Part shown: positions 7,239 through 14,794 of the stretch, in pieces | Numbering within the stretch: the first letter of the stretch is position 1 | How the letters are laid out: each line of letters begins with the position of its first letter | IMG/VR virus record: IMGVR_UViG_3300017767_000015 | Span: 1 to 53,544 of that record | Reading direction: 5' to 3' (one strand) | DNA from: a virus | Length of the DNA stretch: 53,544 nt | Position numbers and translations under genes: made by a program | The notes under the pieces: generated by a model | What the model was told of the DNA's origin: nothing | Seen by the model: the letters and a program-made list of their open reading frames with translations, nothing else | The model's database searches: none

Positions 7239-8033
7239 ATGGGAGAGATACAGACAATAAACGAGACAGACTTTGTATGGTTTGATGGTGAGCCTAAAGG
7301 CATCACTCAAGCCATACTATACGATGCAGTAGGCACAGACCACATACCTGCGGTAGTGGGTGCATCTATGGTAAAGGAGAACGAACCGATAGGGTATATG
7401 ACGAGCAAACACATACACTCAAGCCCGCATACCTTCCTTGAAGTAGGATTCACAGGTTGGGCGATATACAGAAATGGTAATTGCCTAATCGTTGAAGTAT
7501 TAACACCCGCACACATAAGTAAGGATATAGGCCAACAGAAAAACGCATGGCTATTCAACTATCCCCCTGCGAGAGATGTAGCAAAGATGCTTGTCAATCT
7601 TGGAGTCAAAGACTTCTTTGTATTAACAAGCGATTCCTTTGATAGGATGATGGAAGAAGAAATTGATTCCTGCGTTATTGTAAAGGGTGAAGATATTGGC
7701 GGAGAAGAAGCATATAACTCCCTTCAACCTCTATGGGGTTGGCTACCTGCTTTCATGTTCAGCGTTGAAAGCGCAGGTGCAAAGATACTAATTATTCCTT
7801 CTCACGGCGCAAGAATGGAGAGCCTACCTTATGATGATAGCCACATTAGAGAGGCTTTGGGCTTACTCAAAAAGAACGGATATAATACCGTTGGTGCTAT
7901 AAAAAGGTCGAAGGGTATTTATGATAGGGCTTCCTCCGAAGCAAATGAGGCAGCGAAGATGGCGGGAGAAGTAGTGGCGAGAATGAAGACTAAAAACAAG
8001 AGAGACATAAATGCAAATGGAATGTTCGGGTGA
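7239..8033 (+). CDS. PAC2-like (proteasome assembly chaperone family) protein
   Basis: 264 residues. The first 130 follow the pattern of archaeal PAC2-family proteins (formerly DUF75): an early IPAVVGASMV segment, then EPIGYMTSKHIHSSPHTF, a strand pair around NGNCLIVEV, and the helix-strand ARDVAKMLVNLGVKDFFVLTS. The second half (AKILIIPSHGARM, then REALGLLKK) also fits. Cellular relatives help assemble proteasomes or have unknown roles. As first gene after the promoter, a viral copy might act on host proteolysis, which is inference. Family call from memory of the pattern; no search run. Confidence 0.45.
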   Translation: MGEIQTINETDFVWFDGEPKGITQAILYDAVGTDHIPAVVGASMVKENEPIGYMTSKHIHSSPHTFLEVGFTGWAIYRNGNCLIVEVLTPAHISKDIGQQKNAWLFNYPPARDVAKMLVNLGVKDFFVLTSDSFDRMMEEEIDSCVIVKGEDIGGEEAYNSLQPLWGWLPAFMFSVESAGAKILIIPSHGARMESLPYDDSHIREALGLLKKNGYNTVGAIKRSKGIYDRASSEANEAAKMAGEVVARMKTKNKRDINANGMFG

Positions 8034-8038
8034 TTAAA

Positions 8039-9370
8039 ATGACAATGAAATATGATGAGATGGATATTTTCGATAGAGTCCTTGACTTTTGCGATAGAAA
8101 CTATATCATAGATATGGAAGATAAAGTTCCCGTATTCCTATGTAGTATTGGCGCACACTTGTTTAACACCGTCAATAAGTGTAGCATGTGTGACTTCGCA
8201 CCAAGAGAGGGTGAAGAAGGCTATCGCTTTGTAATCGCAGACTGTCCTCTAAGACATAGCGAATATCCAATATACACTCCATCATCAAGAATTGCAGATA
8301 CAAGAATACACATTATCATGCGTGGTGCTAAGGGTTCGGGAAAGAATGTATTGATTGATTTGTTCTGTGCTGAATACACAGGTCTTCTATGGAATACCGA
8401 AGGTTTCAATGGTATAGGTTTTCGCACAATGATTGGCTCAAACTCTATCACGGAGGCAGGTATGTTTGGTTCTGTGAATGACGAAGGGCAGATAATAGGT
8501 AGGCCACTCGCAAGAGAGTTATGCGGTGGCTTCCTATGTTTTGAAGAATTTTCATCGGTCTCCGATGCGAATAAGAAAGACCACAGTATAGATATGAAGA
8601 ATCAATTATTGACTTCCCTTGATAGTGGTCGTGTGAACAAAGGTATGAGAGACGGATGGGTAAAATACAATACTCGATATACGGTATGGGGAGGAACGCA
8701 ACATGGTCGTATGGATTTGGAGTCCGGTCTTGACCGAAGGTTCTTCATTATTGATATTCTAATGGATGCAGAAAAAGAGCGTCTATACAAAGAGGCACAG
8801 AACAAGCAAGCGTCTATGCCTCCCGAAGAGAGGGCATATTTAGCAAGTGAGATTATTGACATGCGAGCATGGTTCATAGACAGGCAGATGGATATTGTAA
8901 TGAATCCCCCGAAGGGAGTTAAGTTCTCGCAAGAGTTTCAAGATTGGGTAATGAAGGAATCGGTGCGTTCTTTTGAGAGTGACTTGTTCCGAAGACTTGC
9001 TATTGGTTATCACATGATGAAAGGTGAATGGGAAGGTGGAATCCTTGATGTGCAGATGGATAAAAGATTGGAGACATTGTTAGAACAATGTCTGCGAATG
9101 CGTCGTAATGTTATGGATGAAGATGTGCATTTGATTAAGACTACATTTTGGGATAAAGATGTTCCTCGTTCAACATTGATTAAAGATGTTGCTAAACTAA
9201 TCACTAACAATGATTATCAGTCTGCGAAGAGATGGATTGACGAAAATCTAAAGCAACAAATATGGTTTGGAGAGTTCACTCCTCGCAAAGAAGGAAGAGG
9301 TCGAAGGGGCGTAGTATGTAGGTTCGGTATGCCGGACTTGAAAAGCGACAATGTAAATTGGGGTGGTTAA
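8039..9370 (+). CDS. MCM-like AAA+ replicative helicase
   Basis: About 444 residues, shorter than cellular MCM (about 650-700), so the N-terminal region is reduced. A CSMC pair near residues 45-48 may be a zinc-finger remnant. AAA+ core: Walker A RGAKGSGKN (about 95-103), a TEAGMFGS loop, Walker B GFLCFEEFSS (about 158-167), a hydrophobic sensor-1 region YTVWGGTQHG and GLDRRF, the place of the MCM arginine finger (LLSRFD). The C-terminal 80 residues look like a winged helix. It would unwind DNA ahead of the viral polymerase. GTG 8030, overlapping the previous stop, is an alternative start. Confidence 0.75.
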   Translation: MTMKYDEMDIFDRVLDFCDRNYIIDMEDKVPVFLCSIGAHLFNTVNKCSMCDFAPREGEEGYRFVIADCPLRHSEYPIYTPSSRIADTRIHIIMRGAKGSGKNVLIDLFCAEYTGLLWNTEGFNGIGFRTMIGSNSITEAGMFGSVNDEGQIIGRPLARELCGGFLCFEEFSSVSDANKKDHSIDMKNQLLTSLDSGRVNKGMRDGWVKYNTRYTVWGGTQHGRMDLESGLDRRFFIIDILMDAEKERLYKEAQNKQASMPPEERAYLASEIIDMRAWFIDRQMDIVMNPPKGVKFSQEFQDWVMKESVRSFESDLFRRLAIGYHMMKGEWEGGILDVQMDKRLETLLEQCLRMRRNVMDEDVHLIKTTFWDKDVPRSTLIKDVAKLITNNDYQSAKRWIDENLKQQIWFGEFTPRKEGRGRRGVVCRFGMPDLKSDNVNWGG

Positions 9371-9372
9371 AC

Positions 9373-9654
9373 ATGGGAAAGAAACACAAAGTATGGAAAG
9401 ATGCAGCGTATAGATATTTGAAAGAATGCGAATTGGGGATTGCTAAGGCTACTGACTTGCCTTTCTTGGTTAAGAGTAGAAGAGGTAATGTTATGTCTAA
9501 ACTCGCACCAAGAACAAGGGGCATAACTGTCATATTGAGAGGCGACGATAGGTTTGAAGAAGTGATTATGCACGAAGGCACAGAATGGTCGGGTACTCGC
9601 AAGTGTTCCTATTGGAAGGTAAGAGATAGGAGGAAAGACGAAGATGCCGAGTAA
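9373..9654 (+). CDS. small winged-helix-like protein, paralogue 1
   Basis: 93 residues from ATG 9373. It shares with the next gene an N-terminal helix, a helix-turn-helix-like middle, then NVMS and DDRF and an end resembling W..K.W.VRD, so the two look like tandem duplicates. The layout is typical of small archaeal winged-helix DNA-binding proteins. Targets unknown. Confidence 0.5.
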   Translation: MGKKHKVWKDAAYRYLKECELGIAKATDLPFLVKSRRGNVMSKLAPRTRGITVILRGDDRFEEVIMHEGTEWSGTRKCSYWKVRDRRKDEDAE

Positions 9655-9904
9655 AAAGACACACTACCAAAGATGGAGAGAGAAGTGCGTTGATTATATT
9701 AAGCAACATGGTTCTTCTTATACTCGCACATTATGGTTATCGGCAGGGTGTCATAAGAGCAAGCCGGAAAATGTTATGAGTGCAACGCAGATATTGATGC
9801 GTGATGATAGATTCATAGGTGAATACGAAGAGAAAGGAAGTAAGCATGAGATTGGTAAATGGCAAGCCAAGCAGAAGATGTGGAGGTTGAGAGATGTAGA
9901 GTAA
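9644..9904 (+). CDS. small winged-helix-like protein, paralogue 2
   Basis: 86 residues, overlapping the first copy by 11 bp. The same NVMS...LMRDDRF block occurs near residues 44-57, followed by a hairpin and W..KQKMWRLRD. Likely DNA-binding; possibly a regulator of viral or host promoters. Confidence 0.5.
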   Translation: MPSKKTHYQRWREKCVDYIKQHGSSYTRTLWLSAGCHKSKPENVMSATQILMRDDRFIGEYEEKGSKHEIGKWQAKQKMWRLRDVE

Positions 9905-9908
9905 ATGG

Positions 9909-10514
9909 TTGGTTGAAGAGAGAATAAAATACGAAGAAGACCCTAAAGTAATACAGGCTTTGAAGTGGGTTCTTGAATCCCCCGAATGTCCTTTGTGTAA
10001 TCACTCACAAAAAAAGGAATTAGAAACGCAAATATTCATGGGTAATATGACTCCTGCTTATCTTGATACAACTAATGGTTGGGAAGATGGTACTACTGAA
10101 ACCCACATGCAAGGACACATGACATACGACCCGCAAGAAGCGAAAGAGGTTGAGGCTACTCGCAAAGAAGCGATTAGCACTTTGGAAATGGCAGAAAATG
10201 TCTTTAGCAGAATAGAGCGTTGGTTGGATGAATGGGAAGAACAGAAAGATGCAGAAGGAATAAACGCAGAATGGATTGCTAATGCTACTCGATTAGTAGG
10301 TCAAGCAAACACAAGTCTCAAACTCATAGGAACATTGAAGCAAGAGATAGGTGTTGATTCGCAGTTGTTGTTAGCACAACAACAAGTAAATGGTGTGATG
10401 GGAATCCTCGTTGATGTTCTTAGAGCCGAACCCACTTTGCTAAATCAAATAGAATTGCGAGTAGGTGCTTTGAAAGAACCTACATACATAGACACTACAT
10501 GGGAGGAAGTGTGA
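9909..10514 (+). CDS. hypothetical protein; possible terminase small subunit-like
   Basis: 201 residues from TTG 9909 (TAG at 9897 closes the frame upstream, so the start must be here or later). The N-terminus has CPLCNHSQKKELE and, after a gap, THMQGHM, a Cys/His arrangement with an HTH-like segment that resembles proteins sometimes annotated as small terminase subunits. The rest (about 75-190) is helical, rich in Glu and Gln, and suited to oligomerisation. If it is the small terminase it lies far from the large subunit at 51671. Alternatively a zinc-binding regulator. Confidence 0.4.
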   Translation: MVEERIKYEEDPKVIQALKWVLESPECPLCNHSQKKELETQIFMGNMTPAYLDTTNGWEDGTTETHMQGHMTYDPQEAKEVEATRKEAISTLEMAENVFSRIERWLDEWEEQKDAEGINAEWIANATRLVGQANTSLKLIGTLKQEIGVDSQLLLAQQQVNGVMGILVDVLRAEPTLLNQIELRVGALKEPTYIDTTWEEV

Positions 10515-10687
10515 TGGGCATTTCCTATGGTGAAGATAAGGGAGGTATGGGTTATTCCATGCCTACTAATAATTTGCGAAGATGCTCTAATTGTGGTCGT
10601 GAAGCAAGAGTTAGATACGCTTCGTGTAGAACTTACACAGACGGCAAGCGTAAATACTGCGGATATATGAGAGTGGTGAGAGAATGA
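10514..10687 (+). CDS. small zinc-ribbon protein
   Basis: 57 residues from ATG 10514, seven bases after GGAGG and overlapping the preceding TGA (TGATG); this is better than the in-frame ATG at 10499. It has RRCSNCGREAR and later a single C near TYTDGKRKYCGY, plus another Cys, giving four possible metal ligands. Basic, so nucleic-acid binding is plausible. Confidence 0.55.
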   Translation: MGISYGEDKGGMGYSMPTNNLRRCSNCGREARVRYASCRTYTDGKRKYCGYMRVVRE

Positions 10688-10962
10688 CTGCCGGAGAACC
10701 TGTCAAGTGGAGACCGCATTTCAATCAATTGATTGCGAGGCCGATACCACAGACAGAATATCCCAAGATTGCTCGTAAGATGTATGAAGATGGTCTAATA
10801 GCCATCTTGACATTAGATGGTGTAAAGTGGTATGCAGGTCGTTATCCCGTTCAAAAGAAGGTTGTTGGGGATATGTGGAACTTATCTAAAAGTCAAATGC
10901 AAAGGTTTGAACGGTGGGTTTATATGAACGATTCGTTTATAGAGATAGTGGAGGAGGAGTAG
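10684..10962 (+). CDS. hypothetical protein (92 residues)
   Basis: Starts at an ATG overlapping the previous stop (ATGA). Mixed alpha/beta with a conserved-looking LTLDGVKWYAGRYPV segment, and ends IVEEE. Followed 3 bp later by another mini-gene. Unrecognised. Confidence 0.5.
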   Translation: MTAGEPVKWRPHFNQLIARPIPQTEYPKIARKMYEDGLIAILTLDGVKWYAGRYPVQKKVVGDMWNLSKSQMQRFERWVYMNDSFIEIVEEE

Positions 10963-10965
10963 AGT

Positions 10966-11082
10966 ATGGATTGTAGTTCATGTGGAATGGAAATGGAAAA
11001 TGAAGAAACAAAGTGGCTTGCAGGGGAATGTTTATGCGAAGATTGTTATATCTTTGAGAAGGGGTATAATTATGCCCAATAA
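10966..11082 (+). CDS. 38-residue mini zinc ribbon
   Basis: ATG 10966 is preceded by GGAGGAGTAGAGT. The product begins MDCSSCGMEMENEE and contains ECLCEDC, so CxxC...CxxxxC-type ligands are present within 38 residues. Its end overlaps the next start (11072) by 11 bp and supplies that gene's GAGAAGGGG ribosome site. Confidence 0.5.
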   Translation: MDCSSCGMEMENEETKWLAGECLCEDCYIFEKGYNYAQ

Positions 11083-11341
11083 AGCATATAGAGAACCTGC
11101 TATTCGTGCAGCAGTCCAAAGTTGGGATTTGAGCGAATGGTTCACGGCAGACCAATTATTACCAAAGGTAATGCAAGAATTACCGCAGAAGACAATGTCT
11201 GTGAATGTATATGCAGTATCGCGTTGGCTTCGTATTATGGAAGCGAGAGGACAATTGATAGGAAGAAAAACAACGAGAGGAGTTTTAGAGTTCTCTCGCA
11301 TAGAGGGTGAAGATGATGGGAGTCGTCATTTTTACGCATGA
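11072..11341 (+). CDS. small winged-helix protein
   Basis: 89 residues from ATG 11072. Helical N-terminus, then WFTADQLLPKVMQELP, a recognition-helix-like SVNVYAVSRWLRIMEARG, and a two-strand wing (GQLIGRKTTRGVLEFSR). This reads as a DNA-binding winged helix. A longer reading from 10982 would overlap the mini zinc ribbon and has no ribosome site. Confidence 0.55.
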   Translation: MPNKAYREPAIRAAVQSWDLSEWFTADQLLPKVMQELPQKTMSVNVYAVSRWLRIMEARGQLIGRKTTRGVLEFSRIEGEDDGSRHFYA

Positions 11342-11975
11342 TGCTTCGCCGTATAAACAGGGCGAGTATGTTGAGGGTGAAGGAATAATTTGTTCCCCTA
11401 CAACCAAAGATTTGACAGTCATAGCACACATGCCTCGCATGACAAAGGAGGAATGTATGTCGTGGCTTGATTATGTTGCGTATCGTTTAGTGATAGTATG
11501 CAACAATCCACCAAAGATTAAACATGACAATGTCATTTACGATAAGTCAATCAAGAATAGCAAGATTGATTATATGCCCGCTATACAAGCAGTTCTCAAA
11601 TGGGATAACAAGAATAGAGCATGGGCTTTAGCAAAGGATGTTCCCATTCCACTAATGTTATCCTTCTTGCGAGAGAATCACAAAGACATAGAACTATGGA
11701 GACTGCTTGCTAAGTCATTCAAGTGGTGTCCTAATTATTATCAAATGGCAGCAATAACATTTGGATGTAATGTTGTTGCGAGACCTTCGTATCCTGCGAA
11801 AAAACGCAAGGAGGAGGAGGATATACTGCCTTACGGATTTAGAGAAAGCGATATGTATAGAGATGAAATAATACTTGGAGATACTAAGGTATCTAATGAG
11901 ATTCGTTCAGTAGCAAAAGATACTCTTCCCAAGAAAGCAAAGAAACGCAAACAGAAGGAGATGGGTTGGATATGA
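11313..11975 (+). CDS. hypothetical protein (about 220 residues)
   Basis: GTG 11307, ATG 11313 and ATG 11316 are all in frame; GAGGGTGA at 11304-11311 fits the two ATGs poorly and none decisively. An N-terminal alpha/beta part is followed by helical segments and a very basic C-terminus (KDTLPKKAKKRKQKEMGW) that may bind nucleic acid. No family recognised. Confidence 0.5.
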   Translation: MMGVVIFTHDASPYKQGEYVEGEGIICSPTTKDLTVIAHMPRMTKEECMSWLDYVAYRLVIVCNNPPKIKHDNVIYDKSIKNSKIDYMPAIQAVLKWDNKNRAWALAKDVPIPLMLSFLRENHKDIELWRLLAKSFKWCPNYYQMAAITFGCNVVARPSYPAKKRKEEEDILPYGFRESDMYRDEIILGDTKVSNEIRSVAKDTLPKKAKKRKQKEMGWI

Positions 11976-12148
11976 TTGATGCTCTATGCTCTATTGTATT
12001 GTTGCTTTTAGCAACTCCTTTCAAGGAAGGTTTTGCTCAATACATGATTTTGTGGATTAATCCTAAATCGAATAAATTAGATGGTGAGAATGTGGGTGAT
12101 GGGGAAGGTGATGCTAACCTTGCGTTTTTAGGTTATCTATCGGAATGA
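11972..12148 (+). CDS. small membrane-anchored protein
   Basis: 58 residues. Residues 1-15 (MIDALCSIVLLLLAT) form one hydrophobic segment, followed by a soluble acidic part. ATG 11972 overlaps the previous stop (ATGA). It is one of the few candidate membrane proteins in the early arm. Function unknown. Confidence 0.45.
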   Translation: MIDALCSIVLLLLATPFKEGFAQYMILWINPKSNKLDGENVGDGEGDANLAFLGYLSE

Positions 12149-12178
12149 ATAAATACTCTTGCGACTTAGAGATAGGTG

Positions 12179-12592
12179 ATGGCGCGTAATAACTCTCGTA
12201 TAAGAAGGAGAGTAGCGGAAATACTCTTTGAGAAAGGGAGAATGACGCGTATCGAAATGGCCTCTATATTATTAGCAGAAGGCGAGTTCCGTTCTCTACC
12301 AAACGACTCAAGTTTAACTGCTATGCTATCTAAGAACTTGCAGATTAAACAAGACGGTTTTGAGATGGTTGATGTTGGGAATGGTATTAAGACTAAGAAT
12401 GTAGTCTATGCTATTAACGATGAAATTATACACAATAAAGAAGATTTGTTATACACAAGACCCTACTCAACAATGACAAACAAACAAAAACAACTCTCCT
12501 CAAGATGTGTTTCTTGTGGACAGATGCGATTGATAAAGGACAGATGGGCTGAATGTCTCGTATGTCAAAGACGGCAACCGACTGATTTATAA
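12179..12592 (+). CDS. winged-helix plus zinc-ribbon protein
   Basis: 137 residues. Residues about 1-85 look like a winged helix (RRRVAEILFEKGRMTRIEMASILL, then a wing ending KTKNVVYAIND). The C-terminus holds CVSCGQM and CLVCQRRQ, a two-pair zinc ribbon. This pairing is typical of archaeal transcription regulators. GTG 12176 is an alternative start. The stop codon sits inside the TATA box of the next gene. Confidence 0.55.
   Translation: MARNNSRIRRRVAEILFEKGRMTRIEMASILLAEGEFRSLPNDSSLTAMLSKNLQIKQDGFEMVDVGNGIKTKNVVYAINDEIIHNKEDLLYTRPYSTMTNKQKQLSSRCVSCGQMRLIKDRWAECLVCQRRQPTDL
12586..12592 (+). promoter_or_regulatory. TATA box, leaderless promoter
   Basis: TTTATAA begins exactly 30 nt before ATG 12616, placing the expected transcription start at the A of the ATG. 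It overlaps the stop of the preceding gene. The same 30-nt spacing occurs at 19177, 21901 and 50232. Confidence 0.65.
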
Positions 12593-12615
12593 CGACTTGT
12601 CCTTTATCGTCAAAC

Positions 12616-12885
12616 ATGGCCGACAGAAAACTCCATGCAAGAGTCTCAATGTCAAAGACCTACAAATGCGGGGCTGACATTTATGACTACGGCATGATTA
12701 CTGACAAGACCGCACTCGCTATGAAGCCCTGTGAGATATGTTTTCCCGAAGGACTTAGTTTCTTGAGTAAGACCAAGAAGGTTAAGACTATTAAGGAGAA
12801 GTCTATCGGCAATATGAGCGAGGCGCAGAAATCACGGAAGAGGACTGAATGTCTCAAAGAGAAAAATATGGAGGAATGGATATGA
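12616..12885 (+). CDS. small Cys-containing basic protein
   Basis: 89 residues. YKCGADIYDYG and CEICFPEG give three Cys in a possible zinc knuckle with a nearby His; the C-terminal half is lysine-rich. No ribosome site lies before the ATG, consistent with the leaderless promoter at 12586. Function unknown. Confidence 0.5.
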   Translation: MADRKLHARVSMSKTYKCGADIYDYGMITDKTALAMKPCEICFPEGLSFLSKTKKVKTIKEKSIGNMSEAQKSRKRTECLKEKNMEEWI

Positions 12886-13070
12886 GCAAATTGTATAGGA
12901 AGAAACATGAGGAAGAACAAGATGGAGTAATGGAAATAGTGACTGATTTACTTGATAGGGTATATGCACTAAAGGCAACTATAATAACGGCCACATTACA
13001 CATAGAGAGAGGCTACGCAGGTAAAGCAAAAGAGTTATTGGAAGCAGGTCTAAGGAGTGAAGAAGAATGA
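12882..13070 (+). CDS. small helical protein, unknown
   Basis: 62 residues from ATG 12882, preceded by GGAGGAATGGAT and overlapping the previous TGA. A basic N-terminus (KLYRKKHEEEQ) is followed by two amphipathic helices, ending RSEEE. Coupled by ATGA to the kinase gene. Confidence 0.5.
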   Translation: MSKLYRKKHEEEQDGVMEIVTDLLDRVYALKATIITATLHIERGYAGKAKELLEAGLRSEEE

Positions 13071-13678
13071 CTGAAACTATACTCATAGGTATAGCGGGCA
13101 ACATGAAGTCCGGTAAATCCACACTTGCTCTAACACTCGCAACGAGATACAACCTACCTATTCTATCCTATGCGGAGTCTTTGCGTATGGAAGTAGCACA
13201 GGCGTTCTTCCCGAAGATGCGAAAGAATGAAGCGCGCTTCATGTGGGATAACCTTGAAGATTTAGACAAATCCAAGACGAGACCTCTATTACAGGCATGG
13301 GGTCAAGCAAGAAGAGACATGGAAGATGTTGATTATTGGGTCTTGCGTCTTCGCAAGTATGCACAGGAAAAGGGAATGAAGTTCGCTATTGTTGATGATG
13401 TAAGACACATCAACGAGGCAGAAGATGTATTGTCAAATGGCGGTATGATTATTCGCATACATGCAGATACAAACACACTGATTGAGCGTGGTGCAGAAGA
13501 CTTGCATCTACAACATGCAAGCGAAAACATGGTAGCATTAGATGACCATTTAGCAAATCGCTCAAGGTGCATGGTAATTGACAGTAGCGGTAGAAGCCCA
13601 CACGGTATGTTCGTGCAGGTAAAGGATGTAGTCCAAGACTTTTTGATTAGCAGGGGGCATGTAAATGGGTTTGATTGA
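13067..13678 (+). CDS. deoxynucleoside monophosphate kinase-like P-loop protein
   Basis: 203 residues. Walker A GIAGNMKSGKST at residues 8-19; a hydrophobic strand FAIVDDVRHINEAE near 105-118 gives the second acidic motif and an Arg; IIRIHAD and an Arg/His-rich lid region follow. This matches the phage dNMP kinase (T4 gene 1-like) fold, which phosphorylates dNMPs to feed dNTP synthesis. It sits between the small early genes and the clamp loader, fitting nucleotide supply for replication. Adenylate-kinase-like specificity cannot be excluded. Confidence 0.65.
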   Translation: MTETILIGIAGNMKSGKSTLALTLATRYNLPILSYAESLRMEVAQAFFPKMRKNEARFMWDNLEDLDKSKTRPLLQAWGQARRDMEDVDYWVLRLRKYAQEKGMKFAIVDDVRHINEAEDVLSNGGMIIRIHADTNTLIERGAEDLHLQHASENMVALDDHLANRSRCMVIDSSGRSPHGMFVQVKDVVQDFLISRGHVNGFD

Positions 13679-13856
13679 AAAGATTAGCAAGAAGACTATG
13701 AAGTGGGTCATAAAAAGGAAGGGTCTTGGACTATGCAGAATGTGTGATGATGCAATCGCAACCGAGATGAATGAGACATGCAAAGAGTGTTATGAAGAAC
13801 TATGGCTTGAGGAAATGGCTCAATACTACAAAGATGAAATGGAGGCAACACAATGA
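13665..13856 (+). CDS. small zinc-binding protein
   Basis: 63 residues. Basic N-terminus, then CRMCDDAIA and CKECYEE, a zinc-ribbon pattern. It overlaps the kinase end by 14 bp and the clamp loader start by ATGA, so it is translated with them. Unknown function. Confidence 0.55.
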   Translation: MGLIEKISKKTMKWVIKRKGLGLCRMCDDAIATEMNETCKECYEELWLEEMAQYYKDEMEATQ

Positions 13857-14743
13857 GTCTATGGTTTAGCAAACACAGACCCGACTCATGGGATAGGTTT
13901 GTAGGGCAACCTATCCTAAGAGAAGAATTGTCAAATTTAACAAAAGACAATATGCAACATTATTTGTTTCATTCCCCCGAAGCAGGAACGGGAAAGACAA
14001 CTGCGGCACATCTATTAGCAAAAGAGTTAGATTTCCAATTACACATCTTCAATGCTTCCTCAAAGAGACAAAGAGGCATTGAGTTTGTTGAAGAAGATTT
14101 GATTCCATTATCGCAAAGTGGAAGATGGGAGACCATCATACTGCTTGATGAAGCAGACCGCCTAACTATACAAGCGCAAGATGCCCTCAAAGGCGTTATT
14201 GAAAATGCGACTTGTTATTTCATACTCACATGCAACGACTTGGGTAAAGTAAGTCGTTGGCTTCAATCAAGGTGTCAAGTGAGAAATTTCTCACCTATAC
14301 GATTTGGCGATATGTATCATGCACTTAACATGATAGCAACAGAAGAATTGCTTGCTATTGAGTCGGAACATTTGAAGAGTATAGCAAAGAGACATGAAGG
14401 TGATTTGCGAAACGCAATATCCTGCCTACAATCCTATTCAGTTCACCCCAATAAAGAAAAATATATCTCTATTCTCGGTGATTCAAATTTCAATAGCAAG
14501 TCTTTTCTAAAGACTGCGTGTAAAGCAAAGGCGGTTGAATCCGCACATAAGATGATAGAGTCCATGCCTTTGAGACAGACAATCAAGACTGTTCTTGATT
14601 ATGCCGTCGAATCGGGCGTAAGCACAGAAGCAAAAATGAAAGTGATAGATGCTTCAATCACAAGTGAGAGAGATATACTCATGGGTGTTGATGAAGTGAT
14701 TGTATCATGGAATTATTGTAAATTGTTGGCATCGGTTGGTTAA
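13853..14743 (+). CDS. rfcS: clamp loader small subunit (RFC-S-like AAA+ ATPase)
   Basis: 296 residues, slightly shorter than archaeal RFC small subunits (about 320). N-terminal W..KHRPDSWDRFVGQ is the RFC box; Walker A PEAGTGKTT lies near 43-51, Walker B ILLDEADR near 97-104, sensor 1 ILTCND near 123-128 and the arginine-finger motif SRCQ near 138-141. The C-terminal collar helices follow. It would load the viral clamp encoded at 17191. No RFC large subunit was found, so it may form a homo-oligomer or borrow the host large subunit. Confidence 0.85.
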   Translation: MSLWFSKHRPDSWDRFVGQPILREELSNLTKDNMQHYLFHSPEAGTGKTTAAHLLAKELDFQLHIFNASSKRQRGIEFVEEDLIPLSQSGRWETIILLDEADRLTIQAQDALKGVIENATCYFILTCNDLGKVSRWLQSRCQVRNFSPIRFGDMYHALNMIATEELLAIESEHLKSIAKRHEGDLRNAISCLQSYSVHPNKEKYISILGDSNFNSKSFLKTACKAKAVESAHKMIESMPLRQTIKTVLDYAVESGVSTEAKMKVIDASITSERDILMGVDEVIVSWNYCKLLASVG

Positions 14744-14794
14744 TAAGGACATGGGAGTTTAGGACAAAATACAAGCAAAGTGAGGCGAAGAAAT

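Noticed and set aside
10982-11071. Upstream extension of the winged-helix gene at 11072
   Set aside because: It lies inside the mini zinc-ribbon gene in another frame, while ATG 11072 has its own ribosome site.
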